From Tissierella sp. Yu-01 (GTDB taxonomy: Bacteria; Bacillota; Clostridia; Tissierellales; Tissierellaceae), in contig NZ_CP120677.1 in assembly GCF_029537395.1 (NCBI RefSeq), positions 496,001-560,000 of the forward strand: a DNA stretch of 64,000 bases, in the 5' to 3' direction. Positions 1 to 9,905 of the stretch are shown in pieces. The position numbers and the translations under genes were made by a program. The notes beneath the pieces were generated by a model that was given only the letters and a program-made list of their open reading frames with translations, made no database searches and had not been told where the DNA came from. Every line of letters starts with the position of its first letter. Positions within the stretch are counted from its first letter, which is position 1.

Positions 1-1077
1 TCAGGAGACCTAGGAATGCCTGGACGACCAATTATAAATAATCCTGATTATATAGATGAGGCAGATTATCTCATTGTAGAATCAACCTATGGTGATACTG
101 TACATGAACCTTTTGAAAAGAGTACACTGGAATTAATTGATGTTATTGAAAGGACAGCACTAAGAGGAGGAACTGTTCTTATACCTTCATTTTCGGTAGG
201 TAGGACTCAAGAACTTATATATGAATTAAACAAGTACTATGAATATAATGAGATTGAGGAATATATGAGAATCCCCGTATATGTAGATAGTCCTTTAGCG
301 GTGAATGCTACAGAAGTATTTCAAAGAAATTCTAATAGTTTCAATAAAGAAACAACTGATATGATATTACTTGGTGATAATCCTTTTACATTTAGAAATC
401 TTAGATACGTTAAAAGTCAGGAAGAATCCATAGCCCTTAACAAAGCAAATTTTCCAAAGGTTATAATTTCATCCAGTGGAATGGCAACGGCTGGTAGGAT
501 TAGGCATCACTTAAAACATAATCTGTGGAATCCATTAAATAGTCTTGTGTTTGTTGGATATCAAGCTGAAGGGACTCTAGGAAGGATTTTGTTAGATGGC
601 GCTAAAAAAATAAAATTACTCGGTGAAGAAATAAATGTTGCATTAGAAATATATGACCTTGAAGGATTTTCTGGCCATGCTGATCAAAAGATGTTAATGA
701 AGTGGATTAGAAATTTTAAATCAAAACCTAAGAAGATATTTTTGGTACATGGTGAAGAGGATGCTTCCCAAGTTTTATCCAATCTAATAAAGGAATATTT
801 TAAGATAGAAGCTATAATCCCAAGTCTTGGAGAAAAGTTCAATATTAAGAAGGATTTTGTTGAAGTAAAGAAAGGCATAAGTATAGAGCCAGTTCTACTC
901 AAAGAGGATATTGAGAAAGAGCTTGAAAGTGTATATAATCAATTTAACGCTTTATTTAGTAGGTCTGAACATATATATGATGATAAGATATTAGAAAAGA
1001 ACTATGATATCTTAAAGAATAGGCTTATTGAAATTCAAGACCAGTTAATGGATTTGAACATATTAATAAGTAAATAA
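1..1077 (+). CDS. beta-CASP metallo-beta-lactamase-fold ribonuclease-like protein (5' end outside window)
   Basis: The reading frame is open from base 1, and the codons before the first ATG (base 16) read SGDLG, which continues the family motif of beta-CASP MBL proteins. The true start therefore lies upstream of the window. Visible motifs are SGMATAGRIRHHL (beta-CASP region), GFSGHAD and the VHGEE segment of the C-terminal RNA-specificity/Zn-dependent metallohydrolase domain. The N-terminal HxHxDH zinc site is cut off. Relatives are CPSF73/YSH1-type exonucleases distinct from RNase J; the RNA substrate is not predictable here. It ends 13 bases before lplA, so cotranscription is likely. Confidence 0.88.
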   Translation, partial: SGDLGMPGRPIINNPDYIDEADYLIVESTYGDTVHEPFEKSTLELIDVIERTALRGGTVLIPSFSVGRTQELIYELNKYYEYNEIEEYMRIPVYVDSPLAVNATEVFQRNSNSFNKETTDMILLGDNPFTFRNLRYVKSQEESIALNKANFPKVIISSSGMATAGRIRHHLKHNLWNPLNSLVFVGYQAEGTLGRILLDGAKKIKLLGEEINVALEIYDLEGFSGHADQKMLMKWIRNFKSKPKKIFLVHGEEDASQVLSNLIKEYFKIEAIIPSLGEKFNIKKDFVEVKKGISIEPVLLKEDIEKELESVYNQFNALFSRSEHIYDDKILEKNYDILKNRLIEIQDQLMDLNILISK

Positions 1078-1090
1078 AGGGGGTAATTAC

Positions 1091-2083
1091 GTGAAGTACA
1101 TTGAAAATTTATCCAATAATCCATGGTATAACCTTGCTTTTGAGGAGTATTGCTTTAGGAATCTACCAAATGATGAAGATTACGTAATTTTATGGATTAA
1201 CGACCCAGCGATTATCGTTGGAAAAAACCAGAATACAGTAGAAGAGATTAATACTGAATATGTTAAAGAGAATGGAATTAAGATAGTTAGACGTGTAACT
1301 GGTGGTGGAGCCGTATATCACGATTTAGGGAATCTAAATTTTTCAATTATAACAACAATAACTGGACCAGAAAGAATCGATTTCGGTCAGATAAATATTC
1401 CAGTTTTAAAGTCATTAGAGAAGCTAGGTATAAATGCTGAACTTTCTGGAAGAAATGACCTAACTCTTGAAGGCAAAAAGTTTTCAGGCATTGCACAATC
1501 TGTATGGAAAAAGAGGGTTCTAAACCATGGGACCATACTTTTTGATACTGATTTGACTGTTTTGTCTAAGGCATTAAATGTAAAAAAAGACAAAATTGAA
1601 TCAAAAGGAGTTAAGTCTGTTAAATCAAGAGTAACTAATATTAGACCTTTTTTAAATGAAGATGTTGACATAATAACATTTAAAGACCTTCTACTAAATA
1701 ATATTTTTGAATTTAAGGAACAAGAAGTTAAAGAGTATAAGTTAAGTCAGGAGCAAATTGATGAAATAAATAAGCTTTTTAAAGAAAAATATTCTACATG
1801 GGAATGGAATTATGGTGAATCTCCAGAATTTAATTATAAAAATTACAAAAGGTTTTCATCCGGGTCTATAGAAGTTAGACTCGATATTAAAAATGGAGTA
1901 GTAGTAGAAGCAAGGATATTTGGTGACTTCTTTGGTACTGAAGATGTTTCAAAATTGGAGAATTTATTGGTAGGAAATAAATATGATAAAGATGAGTTGA
2001 CAAAATTACTAATAGATATACCGTTGGAAAAATATTTTGGGAATATCACTATTGAGGATTTTGTAAACTTGTTATTAGAATAA
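1091..2083 (+). CDS. lplA: lipoate-protein ligase A
   Basis: This 330-residue protein has the LplA catalytic fold: the RRVTGGGAVYHD lipoate/AMP-binding loop near residues 66-77, the GKKFSGIAQ lysine loop near 130, and a C-terminal accessory domain. It would activate free lipoate with ATP and transfer it to lipoyl domains such as GcvH or E2 proteins in the cytoplasm. The start is GTG preceded by AAGGGGG. A terminator-like hairpin follows directly. No lipoylated target protein is in the window, so the recipient is unknown; glycine cleavage protein H is a common one in amino-acid fermenters (inference). Confidence 0.92.
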   Translation: MKYIENLSNNPWYNLAFEEYCFRNLPNDEDYVILWINDPAIIVGKNQNTVEEINTEYVKENGIKIVRRVTGGGAVYHDLGNLNFSIITTITGPERIDFGQINIPVLKSLEKLGINAELSGRNDLTLEGKKFSGIAQSVWKKRVLNHGTILFDTDLTVLSKALNVKKDKIESKGVKSVKSRVTNIRPFLNEDVDIITFKDLLLNNIFEFKEQEVKEYKLSQEQIDEINKLFKEKYSTWEWNYGESPEFNYKNYKRFSSGSIEVRLDIKNGVVVEARIFGDFFGTEDVSKLENLLVGNKYDKDELTKLLIDIPLEKYFGNITIEDFVNLLLE

Positions 2084-2107
2084 AAGTCGATTTAATTCGG
2101 CTTTTTT
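2082..2107 (+). terminator. Rho-independent terminator after lplA
   Basis: The stem AAAAGTCGA / TTCGGCTTTT (one G-T pair) is followed by a T run, and begins at the lplA stop codon. Confidence 0.75.
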
Positions 2108-2189
2108 ACTTTTTATGGTATTTATGTAGGATAAAATTTGGTACAATATAAATAGGTTAAATAAAAGTTTTTTATATGAGAGGTGCTAA

Positions 2190-3335
2190 ATGGAGTTAGT
2201 ACATTCTAAGGTTATAATTAAAAAAGCTATAGATAAAAATGAAATAGAGGATTTTATTAAACTGCCCTTTAAACTATATAAAGGGGAAAATGCATGGGTT
2301 CCACCTTTAAAGTCTGATTTTAAGAAGTATATTAACGGAGAAAATAATATGTTGAATGAAGTTGGACCAAATGTAAAACTTGTCGCTTACAGGGATGGTA
2401 AAGTGGCGGGAAGATTATTAGTTGGTATCAATAATCATTTGAACAATGCTAAGGGTTTCAAGGAAGGATATATATCACTATTCGAATCAATTAATGATGA
2501 AGAAGTTGCCTTTAGTTTGTTGAATTTTGCAGAAAATTGGTTGAAAGAAAAAGATATGGATATAATAAAAGGGCCATTATCTTTACCAGGTGGGGATGAC
2601 AATAGAGGGTTTCTAATAGACAATTTTAAAGATCCAACACTAATAATGAATACTTATAATAAAGAGTATTATAATGAATTATTTATTTCATATGGATTTG
2701 ACAAATATTACGATTGCTATGCTTATAAGACAGATTTTAGTAATGAAAATATTGATAGATATGAAAAAATAGTACCCTATGCTATGAAGAAACATAAATT
2801 TAAAGTCGAAAGACTTGATTTAAAGAATATTGAGAAAGAAATGAGAGATATTAAATTAATAATCAATAAAGCTATGCCTAAGGAGTGGGATGATTTTATA
2901 CCTCTAGATGATTCTGAAATAGAAATTATAGCAAAACAGTTAGTACCTTTTGCAGATCCAGATTTAATATATATTGCTAGGAATCTAGAGGGTGAACCAA
3001 TAGGTTTTAATATCACTTTACCAGACTATAATCAAGTTCTAAAAAAGTTAAACGGTATGCTATTTCCTTTTGGTATTTTTAAGTTTTTATATTATAAGAG
3101 AAAAATAGATATGGCAAGATTTTTTGTTTTATTCGTTATCCCTGAATATAGAAAAAAAGGTGTTCCTTCGGCAATATATCTTGAATCATTTAAAAAGGCA
3201 AAAGAAAAAGGATATAAATTCGTGGAGGGGTCTACTATTTGGGAATATAATACTGAAATGAAAAATGATATAGAAAGATTTGGGGGAGAGTTATATAAAA
3301 CCTATAGAATTTATAAGAAAAGTATATTTAAATAG
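2190..3335 (+). CDS. GNAT-fold acyltransferase-like protein of unknown substrate
   Basis: The protein has 381 residues. The C-terminal third carries a GNAT-like segment (FFVLFVIPEYRKKGVPSAIY, near residues 310-330) with the acyl-CoA-binding R-x-x-G-x-x-S/A type loop. The N-terminal half (WVPPLKSDFKKYI) resembles a conserved family usually annotated only as N-acetyltransferase or hypothetical. There is no signal peptide, so it should act in the cytosol. It stands alone between a terminator and the glutamate mutase operon, so context does not suggest a role. The ATG start has GAGAGGTG upstream. Confidence 0.7.
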   Translation: MELVHSKVIIKKAIDKNEIEDFIKLPFKLYKGENAWVPPLKSDFKKYINGENNMLNEVGPNVKLVAYRDGKVAGRLLVGINNHLNNAKGFKEGYISLFESINDEEVAFSLLNFAENWLKEKDMDIIKGPLSLPGGDDNRGFLIDNFKDPTLIMNTYNKEYYNELFISYGFDKYYDCYAYKTDFSNENIDRYEKIVPYAMKKHKFKVERLDLKNIEKEMRDIKLIINKAMPKEWDDFIPLDDSEIEIIAKQLVPFADPDLIYIARNLEGEPIGFNITLPDYNQVLKKLNGMLFPFGIFKFLYYKRKIDMARFFVLFVIPEYRKKGVPSAIYLESFKKAKEKGYKFVEGSTIWEYNTEMKNDIERFGGELYKTYRIYKKSIFK

Positions 3336-3504
3336 ATAGGAAAACGTAATCAAGTTTAAGTTTTTTAAAAGTCAGATTTAGATTTGAAAATTTCTGATAT
3401 GACTAGAAAATAGGGAATATATATACACAATATTCAGAAAAAAGAATTTTAAAAATCACTTTAAACCTTTCAAGAAAAAAACCTGTTAATTTTCTGTTTT
3501 TTTG

Positions 3505-3534
3505 TTGATTTTATATTTATTTATGTTATTATAT
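3505..3534 (+). promoter_or_regulatory. possible promoter of the glutamate mutase operon
   Basis: TTGATT (3505-3510) and TTATAT (3529-3534) are 18 bases apart in a very T-rich stretch, about 75 bases before the glmS start. The match is modest, and other pairings are possible in this AT-rich DNA. No cobalamin riboswitch-like structure was recognised here. Confidence 0.35.
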
Positions 3535-3609
3535 TGTTAGTGAATGGTTAAGTATTTAACAGAACTATATAATCAAAATTATTTAGTAAAATGCCAGGAG
3601 GTAGGAATT

Positions 3610-4020
3610 GTGGAAAAGAAAAAAATTGTATTAGGAGTAATTGGCTCAGACTGTCACGCAGTTGGCAATAAGATTTTGGATTATTCCTTATCAGATGCAG
3701 GCTTTGATGTAGTTAATATTGGTGTATTATCACCACAAGAGGACTTTATCAATGCAGCAATCGAAACTAGTGCTGAGGCAATCTTAGTATCATCTCTTTA
3801 TGGTCATGGTGAAATTGACTGTAGAGGAATGAGAGAAAAATGTGAAGAAGCTGGACTTAAGGACATACTTCTTTATGTTGGAGGAAACATAGTAGTTGGA
3901 AAACAAGACTGGAATGAAGTACAACAAAGATTCCTTGATATGGGATTTGACAGAGTATATCCACCAGGAACATCTGTAGAGACAGGTATTAAGGACTTAA
4001 AAGAAGATCTATATAAATAG
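3610..4020 (+). CDS. glmS: methylaspartate (glutamate) mutase, cobalamin-binding subunit S
   Basis: GlmS binds coenzyme B12 and with GlmE forms glutamate mutase, which isomerises L-glutamate to L-threo-3-methylaspartate. The base-off B12 motif DxHxxG is present as DCHAVG soon after the start, and the SLYGHG and GGNIVVG loops of the Rossmann-like domain follow. The frame is open further upstream to an ATG at 3544. GTG at 3610 is chosen because AGGAGG lies eight bases before it, and it gives 136 residues, the usual size (about 137). First gene of the methylaspartate operon. Confidence 0.93.
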   Translation: MEKKKIVLGVIGSDCHAVGNKILDYSLSDAGFDVVNIGVLSPQEDFINAAIETSAEAILVSSLYGHGEIDCRGMREKCEEAGLKDILLYVGGNIVVGKQDWNEVQQRFLDMGFDRVYPPGTSVETGIKDLKEDLYK

Positions 4021-4038
4021 ACTGAATAGAGGGATATA

Positions 4039-5421
4039 ATGGATGCTTATCTTTTTATAGATTTTGGTAGTACATTTACCAAACTGACTCTTGTAGATAT
4101 AGAGAAAGAAGAAATCATTGCTACTGAGAAGTCGTATACAACTGTTGAAACCGATGTAACAATAGGATATGAAAACGCTTTGAAAAAGCTAAAAGAAAAA
4201 GTATCAGTTGACTACAATATTGTAAAAAAACTCGCATGTTCTTCAGCTGCAGGAGGTTTAAAAATAATTGCTATAGGGCTAGTGCCAGAACTTACTGCCG
4301 AAGCCGCTAAAAGGGCTGCATTAGGAGCTGGTGCAAAGGTCATCAAAACTTTTAGTTTTAAGCTAAACAACTCAGAATTAGAGGAAATTAAAAACTCTAA
4401 TGCAGATATGATACTGCTTGCAGGTGGAACTGATGGAGGAAATTGTGATACTATTATTCACAATGCTACGATGATAGAAAAGTTTAACATTAGTATCCCA
4501 GTTGTAATTGCTGGTAATAAGAGCAGCAATGACGAAGTTAAAGAAATTTTTGGTGAAAAAATAGAGTATTACGTAACAGAAAATGTAATGCCAAATCTAA
4601 ATCACATTAATGTAGACCCAGCTAGAGAAACAATTAGAAGTATCTTTATGAAGAAAATTGTACATGCTAAGGGAATGGAAAATGTTGAAGAATCTATTTC
4701 TGGTATATTGATGCCTACTCCGGCATCTGTATTGAAAGCAGCAGAGGCTTTATCAAAAGGTTCTAGAGATGAAGATGGTATTGGTGACTTGGCTATTATC
4801 GATATCGGAGGAGCTACAACGGATATCCATTCAATTGCTGAGGGAGCACCTAGTAAACCAGGAGTGATCTTAAGAGGACTAGAAGAGCCCCATTCCAAAA
4901 GAACAGTTGAAGGTGACTTGGGAATGAGATATTCCGCCTTATCAGTTTTTGAAGCTGCTGGTACTAGAACTATGAAAAAGTACCTTAAGTACAAAGATAT
5001 AGATATTGAAGGTGAGTTTAAAAATAGATATACCAATACAAGCTACGTTGCTGATAGTGAACAAGATATTGATTTTGATGAAGCGATGGCTAAAGTATGT
5101 GCTGATATTTCTATGAAAAGACATGCTGGAGTTGTAGAGACCATATACTCACCAATGGGAATGATGTACTCACAAGAGGGAAAAGACCTAATGGAGTTAC
5201 CATATGTACTTGGTACAGGCGGAGTAATTGTAAATAGTTTAAATCCAAGAGAAATACTTGAGGCTTCATTATTTACAATGGAAGATCCTACGTCATTAAA
5301 GCCAAGACGCCCAAAGTTTTTACTTGATAAAGAATATATATTATCTGCTATGGGATTATTGACCACAATAGACCCTAATATGGCAGTAAGAATGTTGAAA
5401 AAATATATTGTTGAAATTTAG
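4039..5421 (+). CDS. glmL: glutamate mutase reactivation ATPase GlmL (MutL)
   Basis: This 460-residue protein has the actin-like ATPase fold of the GlmL/MutL family: phosphate-1 motif [11 protein letters not shown] near residue 6 and a second motif [15 protein letters not shown] near 255. By family it is thought to keep the B12-dependent glutamate mutase active, much as diol dehydratase reactivases do, although direct evidence is thinner than for those. It lies between glmS and glmE in the order S-L-E seen in Clostridium tetanomorphum. The ATG start has an AGAGGGA site. Confidence 0.93.
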   Translation: MDAYLFIDFGSTFTKLTLVDIEKEEIIATEKSYTTVETDVTIGYENALKKLKEKVSVDYNIVKKLACSSAAGGLKIIAIGLVPELTAEAAKRAALGAGAKVIKTFSFKLNNSELEEIKNSNADMILLAGGTDGGNCDTIIHNATMIEKFNISIPVVIAGNKSSNDEVKEIFGEKIEYYVTENVMPNLNHINVDPARETIRSIFMKKIVHAKGMENVEESISGILMPTPASVLKAAEALSKGSRDEDGIGDLAIIDIGGATTDIHSIAEGAPSKPGVILRGLEEPHSKRTVEGDLGMRYSALSVFEAAGTRTMKKYLKYKDIDIEGEFKNRYTNTSYVADSEQDIDFDEAMAKVCADISMKRHAGVVETIYSPMGMMYSQEGKDLMELPYVLGTGGVIVNSLNPREILEASLFTMEDPTSLKPRRPKFLLDKEYILSAMGLLTTIDPNMAVRMLKKYIVEI

Positions 5422-5431
5422 GAGGAAGATC

Positions 5432-6889
5432 ATGAATTTAAGAAATAAAAGACTTTCTGATGAAGAGTTTTTTAAGTTAAGAGAAGATGTGTTATCTCAC
5501 TGGCCAACGGGAAAAGGCGTTGACCTTCAAGAAGCTGTTGATTACTTAAAGAAGGTTCCAGATGAAAAAAACTTTGCTAAGAAGTTAAAAAAAGCAAAAG
5601 AAGAAGGAGTTACATTGGCTCAACCTAGAGCAGGTGTAGCATTAATTGATAAACATATTGAGTTATTAAATCACCTATCAAAAGAAGGTGGAGCAGATTT
5701 ACTTCCATCTACTATAGATTCATATACAAGACAAAACAGATATGAAGAATGTCAAGTAGGTATTGATGAATCACTTAAAGCAGGAAGATCATTACTTAAC
5801 GGTTTCCCAGCTGTAAACCATGGTGTTAAAGGTTGTAGAGAAGTATTTGAAAGTGTTGACAAACCACTACAAGCTAGACATGGTACACCTGATTCAAGAC
5901 TATTAGCAGAAATTATTCATGCTGGTGGTTGGACATCAAATGAAGGTGGTGGAATTAGTTACAACATTCCATATGCTAAGAGTGTTCCAATAGATAAAAC
6001 ATTATATGATTGGCAATATTGCGATAGATTAGTTGGTTTCTATGAAGAGCAAGGAATAGAAATAAACAGAGAACCATTTGGACCTTTAACAGGTACATTA
6101 GTGCCACCATCAACTTCAAATGCTGTAGCTATAATAGAAGCTTTATTAGCAGCTGAGCAAGGAGTTAAGAGTATCACTGTAGGATATGGACAATGTGGTA
6201 ACCAAATCCAAGACGTTGCTGCAGTTAGAGCACTTGAAGAGCAAACTGAAGAATATTTAAAGAAATATGGTTATAATGACTGTGTAGTTACTACAGTATT
6301 CCATGAATGGATGGGTGGATTCCCAGCTGATGAAGCAAAAGCATTCGGAGTAATTTCATTTGCTGCATCAACAGCAGCTTTAGCAGGAGCAACAAAAGTA
6401 ATCGTTAAAACTCCTCATGAAGCTATTGGTATACCAACTAAAGAAGCTAACGAAGCAGGAATTAAAGCTACAAAGATGACTTTAAATATGCTTGAAGGCC
6501 AAAGAATGGCAATGAGCAAAGAATTAGAACAAGAAATAAACATTATTAAAGCAGAAACAAACTGTATGCTTGATAAGGTATTTGAACTTGGTAATGGCGA
6601 TTTAGCTATAGGTACAGTTAAGGGTATCGAAGCTGGAGTTATTGATATTCCATTTGGACCATCAAAATATAACTATGGTAAGATGATGCCAGCAAGAGAC
6701 AACCAAGGTTGCGTTAGATATTTAATGACAGGTAATATTCCATTTACTAAAGAATTAATAGATTTCAACAGAGCAAGATTAGAAGAAAGAGCTAAGTATG
6801 AAAACAGAGAAGTTGGATTCCAAATGACAGTTGATGATATATTTGCTGTAGGTAAAGGAAAATTAATAGGAAGACCGGAGGGAATGTAA
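5432..6889 (+). CDS. glmE: methylaspartate (glutamate) mutase subunit E
   Basis: GlmE is the catalytic TIM-barrel subunit that binds glutamate and meets the B12-carrying GlmS. The 485-residue length matches the family (about 483). Characteristic segments are [26 protein letters not shown] and [18 protein letters not shown]. The frame extends up to 5408, but ATG 5432 is preceded by AGGAGG (5420-5425), which overlaps the end of glmL, so translational coupling is likely. Codon use is strongly biased, consistent with high expression. Confidence is high. Confidence 0.96.
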   Translation: MNLRNKRLSDEEFFKLREDVLSHWPTGKGVDLQEAVDYLKKVPDEKNFAKKLKKAKEEGVTLAQPRAGVALIDKHIELLNHLSKEGGADLLPSTIDSYTRQNRYEECQVGIDESLKAGRSLLNGFPAVNHGVKGCREVFESVDKPLQARHGTPDSRLLAEIIHAGGWTSNEGGGISYNIPYAKSVPIDKTLYDWQYCDRLVGFYEEQGIEINREPFGPLTGTLVPPSTSNAVAIIEALLAAEQGVKSITVGYGQCGNQIQDVAAVRALEEQTEEYLKKYGYNDCVVTTVFHEWMGGFPADEAKAFGVISFAASTAALAGATKVIVKTPHEAIGIPTKEANEAGIKATKMTLNMLEGQRMAMSKELEQEINIIKAETNCMLDKVFELGNGDLAIGTVKGIEAGVIDIPFGPSKYNYGKMMPARDNQGCVRYLMTGNIPFTKELIDFNRARLEERAKYENREVGFQMTVDDIFAVGKGKLIGRPEGM

Positions 6890-6892
6890 AAA

Positions 6893-8134
6893 ATGAAAAT
6901 AGTTGATTTAGTATGTTCAGAAGGAAAAACTGGTTTTTACTTTGATGACCAAAAGGCTATCAAAATGGGTGCTAAACATGATGGTTTATTCTACATTGGA
7001 GAGCCTAAGACAGAAGGTTTTACAGCAATAAGACAAGCTGGAGAAAGTATTTCAGTAATGCTTATTCTTGAAGATGGTCAAGTAGCTCATGGAGATTGTG
7101 CTGCAGTACAATATTCAGGTGCTGGTGGACGTGATCCATTATTCCTAGCTAAAGACTTTATACCAGTAATTGAAAATGACATTAAACCTTTATTAGTAGG
7201 AAGAGAAATTGAAAGCTTTAAATCAGTAGCTGAAGAATTTGACCATTTACAAGTTAATGGAAAGAGATTACACACAGCTATTAGATATGGTATTACTCAA
7301 GCTATATTAGATGCTGTTGCAAAAACTAAAAAAGTTACAATGGCTGAAGTAGTTAAAGAAGAATACAATCCAGAAATTGAATTAAAGAGAATTCCTATAT
7401 TCACTCAATCAGGCGATGATAGATACTTAAACGCTGACAAGATGATTGTTAAAGGTGCAGATGTATTACCTCACGGATTATTTAACAACGTTGAAGAAAA
7501 ATTAGGTTTAAAAGGTGAATTATTAAAAGAATATGTAGAATGGTTAAGAGATAGAGTTAAACAATACAAAACAGAAGAAGACTATAGCCCAATATTCCAC
7601 ATAGATGTATATGGAACTATAGGAGAAGCTTTTGATAATGATACTAAAGCAATGGCTGATTATCTAGCTGAATTAGAAGAAGCTGCAAAACCATATCAAT
7701 TAAGAATTGAAGGACCTATGGATGTAGGCTCAAGAACTGCTCAAATGGAAGCTATGAGAGATTTAAGAGCTATGCTTGATGAAAGAGGAATCAACGTTGA
7801 ATTAGTAGCTGACGAATGGTGTAATACTCTTGAAGATGTAAAATACTTTGCTGATAACAAAGCAGGTCATATGATCCAAGTTAAGACTCCAGACCTTGGT
7901 GGAATTAACAACACTATCGAAGCAATATTATATTGTAACGAAGTTGGAGTTGGAGCTTATATCGGTGGAACTTGCAACGAAACAAATAGAAGTGCTGAAA
8001 TCTGTTGTAACATTGCAATTGCTTGTGGTGCAAAACAAACTCTTGCAAAACCAGGTATGGGTGTTGACGAAGGATATATGATTATCAACAATGAAATGAA
8101 TAGAGTAATAGCTCTAGCTGGAAGAAGAAAATAG
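6893..8134 (+). CDS. mal: methylaspartate ammonia-lyase
   Basis: The enzyme belongs to the enolase superfamily and deaminates (2S,3S)-3-methylaspartate to mesaconate. The 413-residue length equals that of the C. tetanomorphum enzyme. The catalytic lysine of the family, Lys331, is found at exactly that position in the QVKTPDLGG motif, and the metal-ligand region VADEWCNT precedes it. The C-terminal GGTCNETNRSA segment is typical. The gene starts three bases after the glmE stop, with GGAGGG as its ribosome site inside glmE. Clearly second step of the operon. Confidence 0.97.
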   Translation: MKIVDLVCSEGKTGFYFDDQKAIKMGAKHDGLFYIGEPKTEGFTAIRQAGESISVMLILEDGQVAHGDCAAVQYSGAGGRDPLFLAKDFIPVIENDIKPLLVGREIESFKSVAEEFDHLQVNGKRLHTAIRYGITQAILDAVAKTKKVTMAEVVKEEYNPEIELKRIPIFTQSGDDRYLNADKMIVKGADVLPHGLFNNVEEKLGLKGELLKEYVEWLRDRVKQYKTEEDYSPIFHIDVYGTIGEAFDNDTKAMADYLAELEEAAKPYQLRIEGPMDVGSRTAQMEAMRDLRAMLDERGINVELVADEWCNTLEDVKYFADNKAGHMIQVKTPDLGGINNTIEAILYCNEVGVGAYIGGTCNETNRSAEICCNIAIACGAKQTLAKPGMGVDEGYMIINNEMNRVIALAGRRK

Positions 8135-8151
8135 TTTAGAATAAATACAAT

Positions 8152-8192
8152 AACAAATTCAGTGGGAAATTTATTTCCCTCTGATTTTGTTT
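8152..8192 (+). terminator. hairpin between mal and mesaconase genes
   Basis: A long imperfect stem pairs AACAAATTCAG..GGGAAA with TTTCCC..CTGATTTTGTT. The T run after it is short. It could be a partial terminator or an mRNA-stabilising structure that gives mal/glm mRNA a higher level than the downstream genes. Confidence 0.6.
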
Positions 8193-8222
8193 AATTACAT
8201 TATTTTATAGAGGAAGTGTAAT

Positions 8223-9065
8223 ATGAGAACTATAGATGCAAGTAAAATAACTGCTGAAGTTAAAAGAATGGTAATTGAAGCTAATTATTTCCTTCCAAAG
8301 GATGTAATGGAAGCTTTAAAACAAGCAAAAGAAAACGACGATTGGAAACTGTCACAGGATATACTTGATAAAATCATAGTAAATGCACAAATCGCAAATG
8401 ATGAACAAGTTCCTATGTGTCAAGATACAGGAATGGTAGTTGCATTTGTTAAAATGGGTCAAGAGGTGGTAATAGAAAATGGATTCATTGAAGATGCAAT
8501 TAATGAAGGTGTAAGACAAGGTTATGAAGAAGGATTTTTAAGAAAATCAGTAGTTGGAGATCCTTTAAACAGAGTTAACACTAAGGATAATACACCTGCA
8601 GTTGTTCATTATGAAGTTGTTCCTGGAGATAAGCTAACAATAATGGTTGCTGCTAAAGGATTCGGCTCAGAAAATATGTCAAGGTTAAAAATGCTTAAAC
8701 CTTCAGATGGATTACAGGGAGTAAAGGATTTTATACTTGAAACTGTAGAATTAGCTGGTCCTAATCCATGTCCACCAATAGTAGTAGGTGTTGGTGTTGG
8801 AGGTACTTTTGATAAAGTTACACTATTAGCTAAAAAGGCATTGATGCGTGACTTAGATAAATATAATGAAAATGAATTCTATGCAGATTTAGAAAAAGAA
8901 ATGCTTGAAAAAGTTAATGCTCTAGGAATTGGACCTCAAGGATTCGGTGGTAAATCCACAGCATTAAAGGTTGCTATAGAGTATTATCCAACACATATTG
9001 CTGGATTGCCAGTTGCCGTAAATATAAACTGCCATGCTACAAGGCATAAAGAAGTTACACTTTAG
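8223..9065 (+). CDS. fumarate hydratase-type (mesaconase) alpha subunit
   Basis: This 280-residue protein is the N-terminal half of a class I [4Fe-4S] hydro-lyase (fumarate hydratase/tartrate dehydratase alpha). It has the cysteine motifs VPMCQDTG, PNPCPP and NINCHATRH, which would ligate the cluster. In this operon the expected reaction is hydration of mesaconate to (S)-citramalate; class I fumarases are known to accept mesaconate. The assignment to mesaconase rests on position between mal and the citramalate lyase genes, not on sequence alone. Confidence 0.88.
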   Translation: MRTIDASKITAEVKRMVIEANYFLPKDVMEALKQAKENDDWKLSQDILDKIIVNAQIANDEQVPMCQDTGMVVAFVKMGQEVVIENGFIEDAINEGVRQGYEEGFLRKSVVGDPLNRVNTKDNTPAVVHYEVVPGDKLTIMVAAKGFGSENMSRLKMLKPSDGLQGVKDFILETVELAGPNPCPPIVVGVGVGGTFDKVTLLAKKALMRDLDKYNENEFYADLEKEMLEKVNALGIGPQGFGGKSTALKVAIEYYPTHIAGLPVAVNINCHATRHKEVTL

Positions 9066-9075
9066 GAGGGTTCAC

Positions 9076-9639
9076 ATGGAATATAAATTAAAAACACCTT
9101 TTACAAGAGAAGACTTGAAGGATTTAAAACCAGGTGACAATGTTTATATTACAGGATATATGTATACTGCTAGAGATGCAGCACATAAAAGACTGGTTGA
9201 ATTAATCGAACAAGGAAAAGAATTACCAATAGATATTAAGGGAACTTGCATATATTATGTAGGTCCAACTCCTGCCAAGGAAGGACAGGCGCTAGGCTCT
9301 GCAGGTCCTACAACTAGTTACCGAATGGATGCTTATAGTCCACAGCTATTAGATTTAGGTTTAATGGGTATGGTAGGAAAAGGTAAGAGAGGACCAGAAG
9401 TAGTAGAAAAAATTGTTGAACATGGAGCTGTTTATATGGCAGCAATAGGCGGTGCAGCAGCTTTAATATCCAAAGCAATTAAAACTGCTGAAATAGTAGC
9501 TTATGAAGATTTAGGAGCAGAAGCTATTAGAAAAATATATGTGGAAGATTTTCCTGCAACAGTTATCATAGATTCTAAGGGAAACAATCTATATGAAATA
9601 GGTAGAGAGGAGTATCTTAAATGCACGCAACAAAAATAA
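9076..9639 (+). CDS. fumarate hydratase-type (mesaconase) beta subunit
   Basis: This 187-residue protein is the C-terminal half of the two-subunit class I hydro-lyase. Recognisable segments are KPGDNVYITGYMYTARDAAHKR, the GPTTSYRMD substrate-binding stretch and GKGKRG. ATG 9076 follows AGGAGGG and is preferred over the upstream in-frame start at 9034, which would overlap the alpha gene. Together with the alpha subunit it probably converts mesaconate to citramalate. The 3' end overlaps citD by 19 bases. Confidence 0.88.
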   Translation: MEYKLKTPFTREDLKDLKPGDNVYITGYMYTARDAAHKRLVELIEQGKELPIDIKGTCIYYVGPTPAKEGQALGSAGPTTSYRMDAYSPQLLDLGLMGMVGKGKRGPEVVEKIVEHGAVYMAAIGGAAALISKAIKTAEIVAYEDLGAEAIRKIYVEDFPATVIIDSKGNNLYEIGREEYLKCTQQK

Positions 9640-9905
9640 TAAAGATGGCTAAGGCTGGTTCAGTAGAATCTAACGACATATTAATTATGATGTCGCCTGG
9701 CGAAGGCAGTATAGATATGGAAGTTGAAAGTGTTGTTTTTAACCAATATGGTGATGATATAAAGAAAATAATACTTGATACATTAAATGAAGAAGGAGTA
9801 ACTGATGCTAAAGTAATTGTAAAAGATAAAGGAGCTTTAGATTTTACAATTAAAGCAAGAGTTAAAGCCTGTGTAAGAAGAGGGAGTGAACAAGATGAGC
9901 TATAA
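9621..9905 (+). CDS. citD: citrate/citramalate lyase acyl carrier protein (gamma)
   Basis: This 94-residue protein matches CitD. The serine that carries the 2'-(5''-phosphoribosyl)-3'-dephospho-CoA group in citrate lyase is Ser14, and Ser14 is present here in KAGSVESND. In this operon the holoenzyme is most likely citramalate lyase, which is homologous to citrate lyase. The ATG start has a GAGAGGAG site inside the preceding gene, and the 3' end overlaps citE, so the three lyase genes are translationally coupled. Confidence 0.93.
   Translation: MHATKIIKMAKAGSVESNDILIMMSPGEGSIDMEVESVVFNQYGDDIKKIILDTLNEEGVTDAKVIVKDKGALDFTIKARVKACVRRGSEQDEL

Noticed and set aside
3336-3609. Cobalamin riboswitch before glmS
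   Set aside because: No B12-box-like sequence or large fold was seen; the region is simple AT-rich DNA.
4602-5036. Long minus-strand ORFs inside glmL and other genes (also 10918-11346, 23775-24341, 30902-31465, 52939-53478)
   Set aside because: They mirror the codon pattern of the plus-strand genes and show no protein motifs.
7896-8081. 61-residue ORF on the plus strand inside mal
   Set aside because: It lies in another frame of a well-conserved enzyme gene and has no ribosome site.
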